From: Sediminicola arcticus
GTDB lineage: Bacteria; Bacteroidota; Bacteroidia; Flavobacteriales; Flavobacteriaceae
Reading direction: 5' to 3'
Length of the DNA stretch: 64,000 nt
Assembly (NCBI RefSeq): GCF_040566695.1
Contig: NZ_JBEXAE010000006.1
Location: 124,001 to 188,000 of the forward strand
Within the stretch, counting starts at the first letter, position 1. Every line of letters starts with the position of its first letter. The notes beneath the pieces were generated by a model that had not been told where the DNA came from, made no database searches, and worked only from the letters and a program-made list of their open reading frames with translations. Shown here in pieces: positions 35,589 through 44,113 of this stretch. A program made the translations under genes and the position numbers.

Positions 35589-37811
35589 TTAGTCCCTTCT
35601 TGGTTTGCGATCTCTATCGCTGCCTCTTCGGTCACTTCCTCTTCTATCGTTCCCGCGATCTTCGCGTGGTGGTCTTTCTTTATACCCTTCAGGTTTTGGC
35701 AATAATGCCTTACGGGAAACCTTATCTTTTCTGGTCCTAGGGTCCAATCCAAAATATTTAACATCAAATACGTCACCCATGTTTACCACATCGGATACAT
35801 TTTCTGTGCGTTCCCAAGCCAATTCGGATACGTGTAACAATACTTCGTTCCCTGGGGCATCCAAATATTCTACAACAGCACCAAAGTCAAGCATCTTTAT
35901 AACTTTTACTTCGTAAACGCTATCTACAGTTGGTTTGAACATCAACGAATCAATTTTTGCCAATACAGCATCAATTCCTTCCTGATTTGTTCCTAAAATT
36001 TCTACAATTCCTTCTTCGGTAACAGGATCTTCATTGATGACAATGGTACAGCCAGTTACTTTTTGAAGTTCTTGGATCACTTTTCCACCAGGTCCGATCA
36101 AGGCACCAATGAATTCGTTTGGAATGGTACGCGTGATCATTTTTGGAGAATGTGGTTTCACATCTGCATTTGGTGCGGCAATAGTTTCGGTAAGCTTACC
36201 AAGGATATGAATACGACCGGCTTGTGCCTGCTTTAATGCATTTACAAGAATTTCATAGGATAATCCTTTTACTTTAATATCCATCTGGCAAGCGGTAATT
36301 CCGTCTGCAGTTCCGGTTACTTTAAAGTCCATATCCCCTAAGTGATCTTCATCACCCAAAATATCGGAAAGTACAGCATATTTACCTGTTTCACCACCAG
36401 AAATCAATCCCATTGCAATACCAGATACTGGTTTTGTTAGTTGTACCCCAGCATCCATTAATGCCATTGTACCAGCACAAACCGTTGCCATGGAAGAAGA
36501 ACCGTTAGATTCCAATACCTCGGAAACAACACGTACGGTATAAGGACAATCTGCAGGGATCATTCCTTTTAAGGCACGTTGAGCCAAGTTACCATGTCCA
36601 ACTTCTCTTCTTGATGTACCACGAAGTGGTTTAGCCTCACCGGTACAGAATGGAGGGAAATTATAATGTAAGTAGAAAGTCTCCTCACCTTCGTAAGATG
36701 GCATATCTATCTTATTGGCTTCTCTTGAAGTACCTAAGGTTACCGTGGCCAATGCCTGGGTCTCACCTCTGGTGAAAATTGCAGAACCGTGCGTAGAGGG
36801 CAAATAATCAACCTCACACCAGATAGGTCTAATCTCATCTGTTTTACGACCATCTAAACGCAAACCTTCATTTAAGGTAAGGTCACGAATGGCAGCTTTC
36901 TCTGCTTTTGAATAATATTTAGAAACTAAACCGCCGAAATCCTGAAGTTCCTCTTCGGAAAAAGTGGCTTTTATTTCTTCTTTGATCTCTTGAAAAGAAG
37001 CACTACGCTCATGTTTGGCAGATCCGGCTTTAGCTACTGCATAAACCTTATCGTAGGCCAAATCATGAATCTTCTTAGCCAATTCCTCGTCTTCCCTTTC
37101 GGTAACGTACTCACGTACTTCTTTCCTGCCAAAAGCTTCGGCAAGTCTAAGTTGGGCAGCACATTGTAATTTAATGTGATCATGGGCAAACTTAATGGCT
37201 TCCACCATATCTTCTTCGCTAATTTCCTTCATCTCACCTTCTACCATCATTACCGAGTCTGCAGAAGCACCAATCATCATATCGATGTCAGATTCTTTTA
37301 ACTGTGCTCTTGTTGGGTTGATGACGAATTCTCCGTTGATACGACCTACTCTTGCTTCAGAGATGGCACATTCAAAAGGAAAATCTGAAAGTTGTATTGC
37401 CGCTGAAGCTGCCAAACCGGCCATAGCTTCTGGCATAACGTCATCGTCATGAGACATTAATTGAATCATCACCTGGGTCTCAGCGTGGTAATCTTTTGGG
37501 AACAAGGGACGAAGAACACGGTCAACCAATCTCATGGTCAATACCTCTCCATCACTTGGTCTTGCTTCTCTTTTGAAGAAACCTCCTGGATAACGCCCAG
37601 AAGCTGCGAATTTTTCGCGATAATCTACGGTTAAAGGTAGAAAGTCAAGATCGCTTTGTTTGTAGTTGGAAACAACTGTACATAATAACATACATTTTCC
37701 TGATTGGACAACCACAGAACCATGGGCCTGTTTTGCCAATTTTCCAGTTTCGATAGAAATTTCCCTACCGTCACCAAGGTCTATGACCTCTTTAAAAACT
37801 TTTGGAATCAT
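35589..37811 (-). CDS. pnp: Polyribonucleotide nucleotidyltransferase (PNPase)
   Basis: A 740-residue exoribonuclease that degrades RNA phosphorolytically. Two RNase PH domains are visible (PLTVDYREKFAASGRYPGGFFKREARPS early; GTSRREVGHGNLAQRAL with RVVSEVLESNGSSSMATVCA in the second), then a KH domain (IPNEFIGALIGPGGKVIQ) and an S1 domain (VYEVKVIKMLDFGAVVEYL). The C-terminus is a basic, Arg/Asp-rich tail (RRGSDRRGSDRDRKP), probably extending RNA contacts. Order rpsO then pnp is conserved across bacteria. The 230-base leader contains a CGTCT/AGACG hairpin (about 37863-37877) and a CA-rich stretch, which could serve autoregulation. Confidence 0.96.
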   Translation of the reverse strand: MIPKVFKEVIDLGDGREISIETGKLAKQAHGSVVVQSGKCMLLCTVVSNYKQSDLDFLPLTVDYREKFAASGRYPGGFFKREARPSDGEVLTMRLVDRVLRPLFPKDYHAETQVMIQLMSHDDDVMPEAMAGLAASAAIQLSDFPFECAISEARVGRINGEFVINPTRAQLKESDIDMMIGASADSVMMVEGEMKEISEEDMVEAIKFAHDHIKLQCAAQLRLAEAFGRKEVREYVTEREDEELAKKIHDLAYDKVYAVAKAGSAKHERSASFQEIKEEIKATFSEEELQDFGGLVSKYYSKAEKAAIRDLTLNEGLRLDGRKTDEIRPIWCEVDYLPSTHGSAIFTRGETQALATVTLGTSREANKIDMPSYEGEETFYLHYNFPPFCTGEAKPLRGTSRREVGHGNLAQRALKGMIPADCPYTVRVVSEVLESNGSSSMATVCAGTMALMDAGVQLTKPVSGIAMGLISGGETGKYAVLSDILGDEDHLGDMDFKVTGTADGITACQMDIKVKGLSYEILVNALKQAQAGRIHILGKLTETIAAPNADVKPHSPKMITRTIPNEFIGALIGPGGKVIQELQKVTGCTIVINEDPVTEEGIVEILGTNQEGIDAVLAKIDSLMFKPTVDSVYEVKVIKMLDFGAVVEYLDAPGNEVLLHVSELAWERTENVSDVVNMGDVFDVKYFGLDPRTRKDKVSRKALLPKPEGYKERPPREDRGNDRRGSDRRGSDRDRKPRRD

Positions 37812-38009
37812 AAATTTTAATTAGAACCTGCGAATTACAGATTAGTTAAACAATGGTCTTTTCGTCTTACCTAGACGGACTGTGTTGTTGTGTTGTCGTT
37901 GTGTGTTGGACCAATGAAAAACTATGTGCAAGCTTTTTGTTTTGCCTCAAAAAATTGATTTTGAGGATTTTGTAATCGGTTTTCTTCGATAGTGAAGTAA
38001 ACCTATAAA

Positions 38010-38036
38010 AAAGGGGGAAGCTTAGCTTCCCCCTTT
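38010..38036 (-). terminator. Terminator after rpsO
   Basis: A 12-bp perfect stem, AAAGGGGGAAGC (38010-38021) with GCTTCCCCCTTT (38025-38036), loop TTA, followed on the minus strand by a T-rich run. Confidence 0.85.
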
Positions 38037-38040
38037 AAAA

Positions 38041-38310
38041 TTATTTTCTGATGTTCAATTCTTTGATGATAAGACGATATCTTACAATATCCTTTTTGAT
38101 CAAATAATCCAATAGACTTCTTCTTTTACCTACCAACATTACTAAGGAACGCTCAGTGTTGAAATCCTTGCGGTTTCTTTTTAAGTGTTCCGTTAAGTGG
38201 TTGATTCTGTAAGTAAACAAAGCGATTTGTCCTTCTGCAGAACCTGTGTTCGTTTCAGTTTCGCCGTGTTTTTTAAAGATCTCGGCCTTTACTTCTTTAG
38301 ATAAATACAT
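38041..38310 (-). CDS. rpsO: 30S ribosomal protein S15
   Basis: An 89-residue S15, binding 16S rRNA and the central domain of the 30S subunit. The family sequence is complete, with TNTGSAEGQIALFTYRINHL, the HLKRNRKDFNTERSLVMLVGKRR core and LLDYLIKKD. Length is exact for bacterial S15. It precedes pnp. A promoter element (38363-38370) and a short 5' hairpin in the leader are described separately. Confidence 0.97.
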   Translation of the reverse strand: MYLSKEVKAEIFKKHGETETNTGSAEGQIALFTYRINHLTEHLKRNRKDFNTERSLVMLVGKRRSLLDYLIKKDIVRYRLIIKELNIRK

Positions 38311-38340
38311 TCCAATATTGTTTAATGATTTTTATGTATG

Positions 38341-38370
38341 TGATTGATTTTCAATCAGGGCGCAAAGATA
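38341..38370 (-). promoter_or_regulatory. rpsO promoter and 5' leader hairpin
   Basis: The minus strand reads TATCTTTGCG (38370 to 38361), an exact -7 match. Immediately downstream, TGATTGA (38357-38351) and TCAATCA (38347-38341) pair with an AAA loop, so the hairpin would fall at the very 5' end of the transcript, some 30 bases before the start codon. Confidence 0.55.
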
Positions 38371-38533
38371 GGATTTTTTTTAGAATCTGTCTACATCCAA
38401 AATATTTTTTAAGGCACAGATTAAACTTTTTGAAGTAACCTAGGTCATAATATAGAACGTTAAAGAATTGTTATTATAAAAAGAGTGATAAACGATCGTA
38501 CCATTAAGCTAGCTAATGAATCGCCAATTATAG

Positions 38534-39431
38534 ATGACAAATGTGAAACAATTAAATTTAAACAGAAGAAAAATAGTCTCAAAATCTCAAATGTAACAGG
38601 CGTAGTGCTTATGGCATTATTGGTATTGGCTTCCTGTGCCAAGGATGAATCTCCTATTATTGTTGACGAAGCAACTTTTGATGTGGCGGAGCTTACCAGC
38701 AGCGATGAAGCGGAATTAATTTCTGAAGAAATAGCCAATATTAGGGAAGACGTTTACGCTACAGAGGAAACTAATGCAATCTCTAAAGTTGATTTTACTT
38801 CCAATTACTTGCCCGATTGTGTTACCGTAACTACTGTGGTCACCAGTACCACTAAGTAAACCACTATTGATTTTGGTGAGGGTTGTGAACTTCCAAATGG
38901 CAATCTTCTACAAGGTATCATCTTTTTAAGCTACGCCAAGGATATGGAAATGGCCACCAAAACCATAAATCGTTCCCTGGAGGACTTTACCTTTAATGGC
39001 GTGGCTGTGGAAGGAAGTTCTAGGCTAGTAAGAATGCGTTCTAATGATAATGGAAATCCGCAATCCGAAGCCGTTGCTAGTTATAGTGGGTTATGGCCCG
39101 ATGGCGGTACCGCCAGCTTTACGACCAATAGGACTAGGGAGTGGTTAGAAGGCTATGGTTCAGGTTTTTGAGAGATAATGTGTTTTTAATTTCGGGCCAG
39201 GGTACCTATACTGGAAAAATCAGGAACGTCTGTGCCAAAGAAATTGTCACCATTTTGCGCAGGGAAGCGTCCTGTAGGTTTATTTTAAGTGGTGTATTGG
39301 CGATTTCCAAAAATGATGCTACCGCGAGTCTAGATTTTGGCGATGGTAGTTGTGACTCCAAAGGGCTGCTTACCTATTCTAATGGCGATATGAGGGAAAT
39401 TTTCTTAAGAAGGTTAATAGGAATTAAATAG
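38534..39431 (+). pseudogene. Decayed lipoprotein gene (flavobacterial family)
   Basis: Three frames together encode one recognisable secreted lipoprotein: a start MTNVKQLNLNRRK, a signal and lipobox (GVVLMALLVLASC), then DFGEGCELPNGN, LEDFTFNGVAVEG, WPDGGTASFTTNRTREW and a C-terminal domain TASLDFGDGSCDSKGLLTY ending REIFLRR. The frame is broken three times: a shift in an A-run at 38569-38573 between the start peptide and the signal, an in-frame TAA at 38857-38859, and a shift at a T-run, 39165-39169. Both shifts are in homopolymers and could be sequencing error, but the TAA cannot easily be. Intact homologues of this text are familiar to me in flavobacteria as hypothetical lipoproteins. Confidence 0.7.
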
Positions 39432-39434
39432 AAT

Positions 39435-39468
39435 AAAAAAGCCCTGATGGAAACATCAGGGCTTTTTT
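39435..39468. terminator. Bidirectional terminator
   Basis: AAAAAAGCCCTGATG (39435-39449) pairs with CATCAGGGCTTTTTT (39454-39468) around a GAAA loop. It serves both accD (minus) and the decayed lipoprotein gene (plus). Confidence 0.88.
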
Positions 39469-39469
39469 A

Positions 39470-40336
39470 TTATGCTTGTTTTCTGATTGGATTGTTTTGA
39501 ATCAAATCTATATAATTATTGATCTTTCTTTTTAGATCTCTACGGTGAACAATGAAGTCTAAAAATCCGTGTTCTTTGAGAAATTCTGCAGTTTGGAAAT
39601 CTGCCGGTAATTCTTTTCCGGTGGCTTCTTTAACTACTCTGGGGCCTGCAAAACCAATTAATGCACCAGGCTCCGAAATATTGATATCTCCCAGCATGGC
39701 ATAGGATGCAGTGGTCCCTCCCGTTGTGGGATCTGTGCATAAGGAAATGTAAGGTAGTCCGGCTTCTGCCAATTGTGCTAGTTTAGCCGATGTCTTGGCT
39801 AGTTGCATTAAAGACAGGGCGGCTTCCATCATACGAGCACCACCAGACTTGGAAATCATAACAAAAGGTAATTTATTTTTGATGGAGTAATCAATTCCCC
39901 TTGCTATTTTTTCTCCTACCACACTCCCCATGGATCCACCAATAAAGGCAAAGTCCATACAGCAGATCACAACTTCCTTCCCTAAAGATTTACCAACACC
40001 AGTCCTAACAGCATCGTTTAGTCCTGTTTTGGCCTGTGCGGCTTTCAATCTTTCAGAATATTTTTTAGTATCCTCAAAATTTAAGGGATCCTTGGATGTT
40101 AATTTTGCATCTAATTCTTTGAACTTGTTGTCATCAAATAAGATTTGAAAATATTCCTTGCTGCCAATTCTTACGTGGTAATCATCTTCGGGGCTCACAT
40201 AAAAGTTTTTGGCCAATTCATCTGCCTCTACAATTTTACCCGTGGGAGATTTGTACCATAACCCTTTTGGGGTATCCTTTTTCTGATCGGTGGCGGTCTG
40301 TATTCCTTTTTCTTTTCTTTTAAACCAAGACGACAT
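39470..40336 (-). CDS. accD: Acetyl-CoA carboxylase carboxyltransferase subunit beta
   Basis: A 288-residue carboxyltransferase beta subunit, moving CO2 from carboxybiotin to acetyl-CoA for fatty acid synthesis. Crotonase-like motifs are complete (MDFAFIGGSMGSVVGEKIARGIDYS, MISKSGGARMMEAALSLMQ, TTGGTTASYAMLGDI, GFAGPRVVKEATG). The N-terminal zinc ribbon of E. coli AccD (CxxC..CxxC) is not: the region reads WYKSPTGKIVEADELAKNFYVSPEDDYH, with no Cys at the four ligand positions. It is probably co-transcribed with fbaA, 34 bases upstream. Confidence 0.94.
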   Translation of the reverse strand: MSSWFKRKEKGIQTATDQKKDTPKGLWYKSPTGKIVEADELAKNFYVSPEDDYHVRIGSKEYFQILFDDNKFKELDAKLTSKDPLNFEDTKKYSERLKAAQAKTGLNDAVRTGVGKSLGKEVVICCMDFAFIGGSMGSVVGEKIARGIDYSIKNKLPFVMISKSGGARMMEAALSLMQLAKTSAKLAQLAEAGLPYISLCTDPTTGGTTASYAMLGDINISEPGALIGFAGPRVVKEATGKELPADFQTAEFLKEHGFLDFIVHRRDLKRKINNYIDLIQNNPIRKQA

Positions 40337-40370
40337 AGGCTGAATATTTAAATAAGACGGTTACTGGGTC

Positions 40371-41438
40371 TTATAATGTGTTAACGTTATTTAAATCTTC
40401 GAAAGCTTTCTTCAATCTTTCTACAAATGTTTTTTCGCCTTCGCGTAACCAAACTCTAGGGTCGTAATACTTTTTGTTAGGCTCGTCTGATCCGTTTGGA
40501 TTTCCAATTTGAGATTGTAGGTAGTCTTTTTTATCTTGTATGTAATCTCTGATCCCTGTTAGAAACGCATATTGCAAATCTGTATCAATGTTCATTTTGA
40601 TAACCCCGTAACTAATACCTTCACGGATTTCTTCTACGGTAGATCCAGAACCGCCATGGAAAACAAAATCAATATGATTGTGCCCTACATTGTATTTTTT
40701 AGAGATATACTCCTGTGAGTTCTTCAAAATTTTTGGGGTCAGTTTTACGTTTCCTGGTTTGTAAACACCATGAACGTTACCAAAAGCAGCTGCAATGGTA
40801 AATCTTGGGCTTATTTTAGAAAGCTCTTCATAAGCATAGGCAACCTCTTCTGGTTGAGTGTACAATTTAGAATCATCTACATCCGAATTGTCAACACCAT
40901 CTTCCTCACCACCTGTGATTCCCAATTCAATCTCCAAGGTCATTCCTATCTTACTCATTCTCGTAAGATATTTTTTGCAGATTTCAATATTTTCTTCGAT
41001 TGGTTCTTCGGAAAGATCAATCATATGAGAGCTGTACAATGGTTTTCCGGTTTCAACGAAATATTTTTCACTGGCATCCAAAAGCCCGTCTATCCAAGGC
41101 AATAATTTCTTGGCGCAATGATCTGTATGTAAGATTACGGTAGCTCCATAGGCTTCAGCCAATTCATGAACGTGCTTTGCTCCAGCTATAGCACCTAATA
41201 TGGCCGCTTTTTGTCCGTCATTTGACAAACTTTTACCAGCGTTGAACTGAGCACCTCCGTTAGAAAATTGTATAATAACAGGGGCATTTAAACTGGCAGC
41301 AGTTTCTAATACACCATTAACAGTGTCAGAACCAATTACGTTTACTGCGGGTAATGCAAACCCTTTTTCTTTTGCGTATTTAAAGATTGCTTGGACTTCA
41401 TCACCCGTAGCAACTCCTGGTTTAATATTATGAGCCAT
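40371..41438 (-). CDS. fbaA: Class II fructose-bisphosphate aldolase
   Basis: A 355-residue zinc aldolase of glycolysis and gluconeogenesis. Metal and active-site blocks are visible: TVILHTDHCAKK, GMTLEIELGITGGEEDGVDN, AAFGNVHGVYKPGNVKL, FHGGSGSTVEEI and MNIDTDLQYAF. It belongs to the longer class IIA type. It is the first gene of a probable fbaA-accD unit, with a -7 element at 41475-41482. Confidence 0.96.
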   Translation of the reverse strand: MAHNIKPGVATGDEVQAIFKYAKEKGFALPAVNVIGSDTVNGVLETAASLNAPVIIQFSNGGAQFNAGKSLSNDGQKAAILGAIAGAKHVHELAEAYGATVILHTDHCAKKLLPWIDGLLDASEKYFVETGKPLYSSHMIDLSEEPIEENIEICKKYLTRMSKIGMTLEIELGITGGEEDGVDNSDVDDSKLYTQPEEVAYAYEELSKISPRFTIAAAFGNVHGVYKPGNVKLTPKILKNSQEYISKKYNVGHNHIDFVFHGGSGSTVEEIREGISYGVIKMNIDTDLQYAFLTGIRDYIQDKKDYLQSQIGNPNGSDEPNKKYYDPRVWLREGEKTFVERLKKAFEDLNNVNTL

Positions 41439-41474
41439 AATTTTTTATGTATTTGTTTCTATGAATCGAATCTA

Positions 41475-41482
41475 CAAAAGTA
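41475..41482 (-). promoter_or_regulatory. -7 promoter element of fbaA
   Basis: The minus strand reads TACTTTTG, matching TAnnTTTG, about 36 bases upstream of the start codon. Confidence 0.45.
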
Positions 41483-41497
41483 AGAAAATTATTAGGT

Positions 41498-44089
41498 CTA
41501 AAAAGGATAATTTATACCTATGTTGAACACGGCGTTGCCAAAGTTATAGTCTCTGAACCATCTTTTGGAACCTTCTTCCGCTGGATTATACGTTTTAAAA
41601 CCAGTGTCTAAGCGAAAAACAAAGTATGTGAAATCGTAACGAAGTCCAAAACCAGTTCCAAGGGCAATATCAGCGAAAGATCCTAAATTGTTAAATGTAG
41701 CCTCCGGATTTCCTACGTCATCAAAAACGTTCCATATATTACCCGCATCGGCAAAAAGAGCACCTTTTACATCCCCTGCAATGGGAAAGCGATATTCCAA
41801 GTTAAAAGCTAATTTTAAGTTAGCCTCGTTAAAGTCATTTAAATTTTCTGTGGTACCAGGTCCAAGGGAATATGCGTTCCATGCCCTATTATCGTTAGAT
41901 CCCCCAGCAAAATAACTACGAACAAAAGGGATGTTACTAGAATTACCATAAGGCACAGCCAACCCAAAAAAGCTCCTAAAAGCAATTACATTGGATCGGG
42001 AAATATCCCAATGTTTGATGTAATCGAATTCTGTTTTTATATATTCGGAGTAGGGTACCCCAAAAACCAAATTTTGTCCATTGTCATTTTGATTGAAGGG
42101 TATTACATTTTCCAGGGCAGACAGTAAAGCACCCGCACTCTCAAATTTCATCCTGAATTGATAAAATTCGGTATCGCTAATGCCCTGTTTGTTGTTTTTG
42201 GTGAACGTATAGTTGCCGGCAAAAATGAGGTTGTTTTCTGTAAGCCTTACCCTGCGCTCTTCTAAGCTTCGTACATCACTGAAGTCCGTGGAAGATTGGG
42301 GGGCCAGTCCGTTTTCCAATATAGCCTCGGTAAAACCTGTTGTTCCGTCTGGGATGGCCAATTCTAAGTTATCGTCATTATTTGGGTCCTCAAAAAAAGT
42401 GGCCAAACTAGGATCCGATTCATAGTTATCTGCAATGTTATCCAAGAGTTCATAACTGTTGTTGTAGACATTGTAGTACCTATCTGGGTTCAAATTTCTA
42501 ACATATTGTATGTTGAGCAGTTCAATGTTGTGATTTTTAGTTTCAGAAGGGGACCAGTTATACCCGTAAATAGTGTTCAGGGTTTGTTTGTCCAACCCAA
42601 TATTCTTTTGAAAACTGGTTCCAATGGTTATTTTGGTCTGGGGCAACATATAATAAGGGATGATCTTTTTGGTGCTTACAAAGGGCAACCAAAGCCTTGG
42701 AAAATTAAGATTGATATCACCGCCAATTTCTGTAACGTACTTCTCATCAGATAGGGAGGCGTCGCTTAAAAGACCTACTGATCCCCTAGCTGAGAAGCTC
42801 AAGGTTTCTGCACCTCCGAATACGTTTCTCGTCACTAGGGAGGAACTAAATGCCAAGCCAGCATATTGAATATTGGAATGAGTAACATCCGTATCCAATT
42901 GTAGGGAGTATTTGGGCCTTGCCGAGAGATAGATGTTGGCATCTATCTTACTCTGAGTACTGTCCACAATAAAATCAATATTGGGGTATTTAAAAGTATT
43001 CAGGTTTGCAATTTGCCTATAGGTACGTATCCTGTCCAATTCTCTATAAATACTGTCTTTTTTGATGAATATGGCATCTGTGAGCGCCTTAGGTTTGTAC
43101 CGCAACTTCCCTTTGTAATAAATAGTGTAATTGTTGTAATCTATAGACTGTAGAGAATCTTCATCCGTATTAAATAGGTAATCAGCATAAATGTTGACCT
43201 TCTTGAACCTATGCACATAATATTTGGAAGTGGTCACCGTGTTTTCGTCTCGTTTTCTGAGATCTTCGATACTCATTGCTACATTTAATTTTTGGTCACC
43301 GCTGGCCTTGGTGGTGTCCCTTAGTATCTCATAAGAAATGGAGCTTTCCTGAAAACCGTATATCCCAGTATTTCTGAAGATATTGGTGAGACGTTCCCGC
43401 TCATTGTTAAAATCTGAAATATTGAACTGCCTCCCACTTTTTACTAATGAACCCTTGCCATTTAATTGGTAGATGGAATCTATTGCTGTAGAAGATATAT
43501 TTTTTGAAAAGGTGTCAATCATAAATGGGTCTCCCAAAGTTAATTGGTAATCTATAGCCGCGCGCTGTTTTCTTTTGCTACTGTCCAGAACATAGGTTGC
43601 ATTGGCGTTAAAATATCCTTTGCCCCCATAATAGGCCTTTAGTCGCTCCAAGGATTTTCGGGTTCTAGAGGTGTCTATGATCACCGGGGCTTCCCCTATT
43701 TGTTTTAACCATTCACTGTACCCTTTTACCAAAAACGATTCCCCAAGTTTGGTCACTTGTTTTTTGGACAAAAGGTTGTTAAGATGTTCTTCCCTTTTAT
43801 CATTTTTATGTAACCAAACCTGATAGGAAGAATCGGGATTTTTTTTTGCTAGATTATAGAGATGTAATCGCAAAGGATATTTTAAAAGGGTGCTATTCGG
43901 TTTTTGTACGATAAGGCTTTGAGCATCTTCACTAGAGACTTTTTCTCCATCGGCATGAATGGTGTTTCTCGTCAATAAAAGCTCATCTTCGGCCACCCTT
44001 TTAAGTGCATTACAGGAGGTAATTGCGATACCTAGCAATAATAAACCTATTTTTGCGCTGTGATTTTTTAAACTAAAAAGGGTCTTCAT
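41498..44089 (-). CDS. tamL: TamL-like BamA/TamA-family outer membrane lipoprotein
   Basis: An 863-residue Omp85-type protein. Starting at the Met at 44089 gives a lipoprotein signal (KIGLLLLGIAITSC, lipobox Cys), which separates it from ordinary BamA. POTRA-like segments follow (SLERLKAYYGGKGYFNANATY; TAIDSIYQLNGKGSL; FNNER-type block), then a C-terminal 16-strand-type barrel ending VFNIGINYPF with a terminal Phe. The start CNALKRVAEDELLLTRNTI matches TamL of Bacteroidota, which is required for outer-membrane biogenesis in F. johnsoniae. It is divergent from the SpoU gene with only 24 bases between start codons. No tamB homologue is in the window. Confidence 0.85.
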   Translation of the reverse strand: MKTLFSLKNHSAKIGLLLLGIAITSCNALKRVAEDELLLTRNTIHADGEKVSSEDAQSLIVQKPNSTLLKYPLRLHLYNLAKKNPDSSYQVWLHKNDKREEHLNNLLSKKQVTKLGESFLVKGYSEWLKQIGEAPVIIDTSRTRKSLERLKAYYGGKGYFNANATYVLDSSKRKQRAAIDYQLTLGDPFMIDTFSKNISSTAIDSIYQLNGKGSLVKSGRQFNISDFNNERERLTNIFRNTGIYGFQESSISYEILRDTTKASGDQKLNVAMSIEDLRKRDENTVTTSKYYVHRFKKVNIYADYLFNTDEDSLQSIDYNNYTIYYKGKLRYKPKALTDAIFIKKDSIYRELDRIRTYRQIANLNTFKYPNIDFIVDSTQSKIDANIYLSARPKYSLQLDTDVTHSNIQYAGLAFSSSLVTRNVFGGAETLSFSARGSVGLLSDASLSDEKYVTEIGGDINLNFPRLWLPFVSTKKIIPYYMLPQTKITIGTSFQKNIGLDKQTLNTIYGYNWSPSETKNHNIELLNIQYVRNLNPDRYYNVYNNSYELLDNIADNYESDPSLATFFEDPNNDDNLELAIPDGTTGFTEAILENGLAPQSSTDFSDVRSLEERRVRLTENNLIFAGNYTFTKNNKQGISDTEFYQFRMKFESAGALLSALENVIPFNQNDNGQNLVFGVPYSEYIKTEFDYIKHWDISRSNVIAFRSFFGLAVPYGNSSNIPFVRSYFAGGSNDNRAWNAYSLGPGTTENLNDFNEANLKLAFNLEYRFPIAGDVKGALFADAGNIWNVFDDVGNPEATFNNLGSFADIALGTGFGLRYDFTYFVFRLDTGFKTYNPAEEGSKRWFRDYNFGNAVFNIGINYPF

Positions 44090-44095
44090 AGAGAT

Positions 44096-44103
44096 CAAAA
44101 ATA
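44096..44103 (-). promoter_or_regulatory. -7 element of tamL, close to the start codon
   Basis: The minus strand reads TATTTTTG and ends 6 bases before the tamL ATG. With the divergent start 10 bases away, both promoters are squeezed into overlapping sequence. Confidence 0.4.
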
Positions 44104-44113
44104 CATTATTTGT

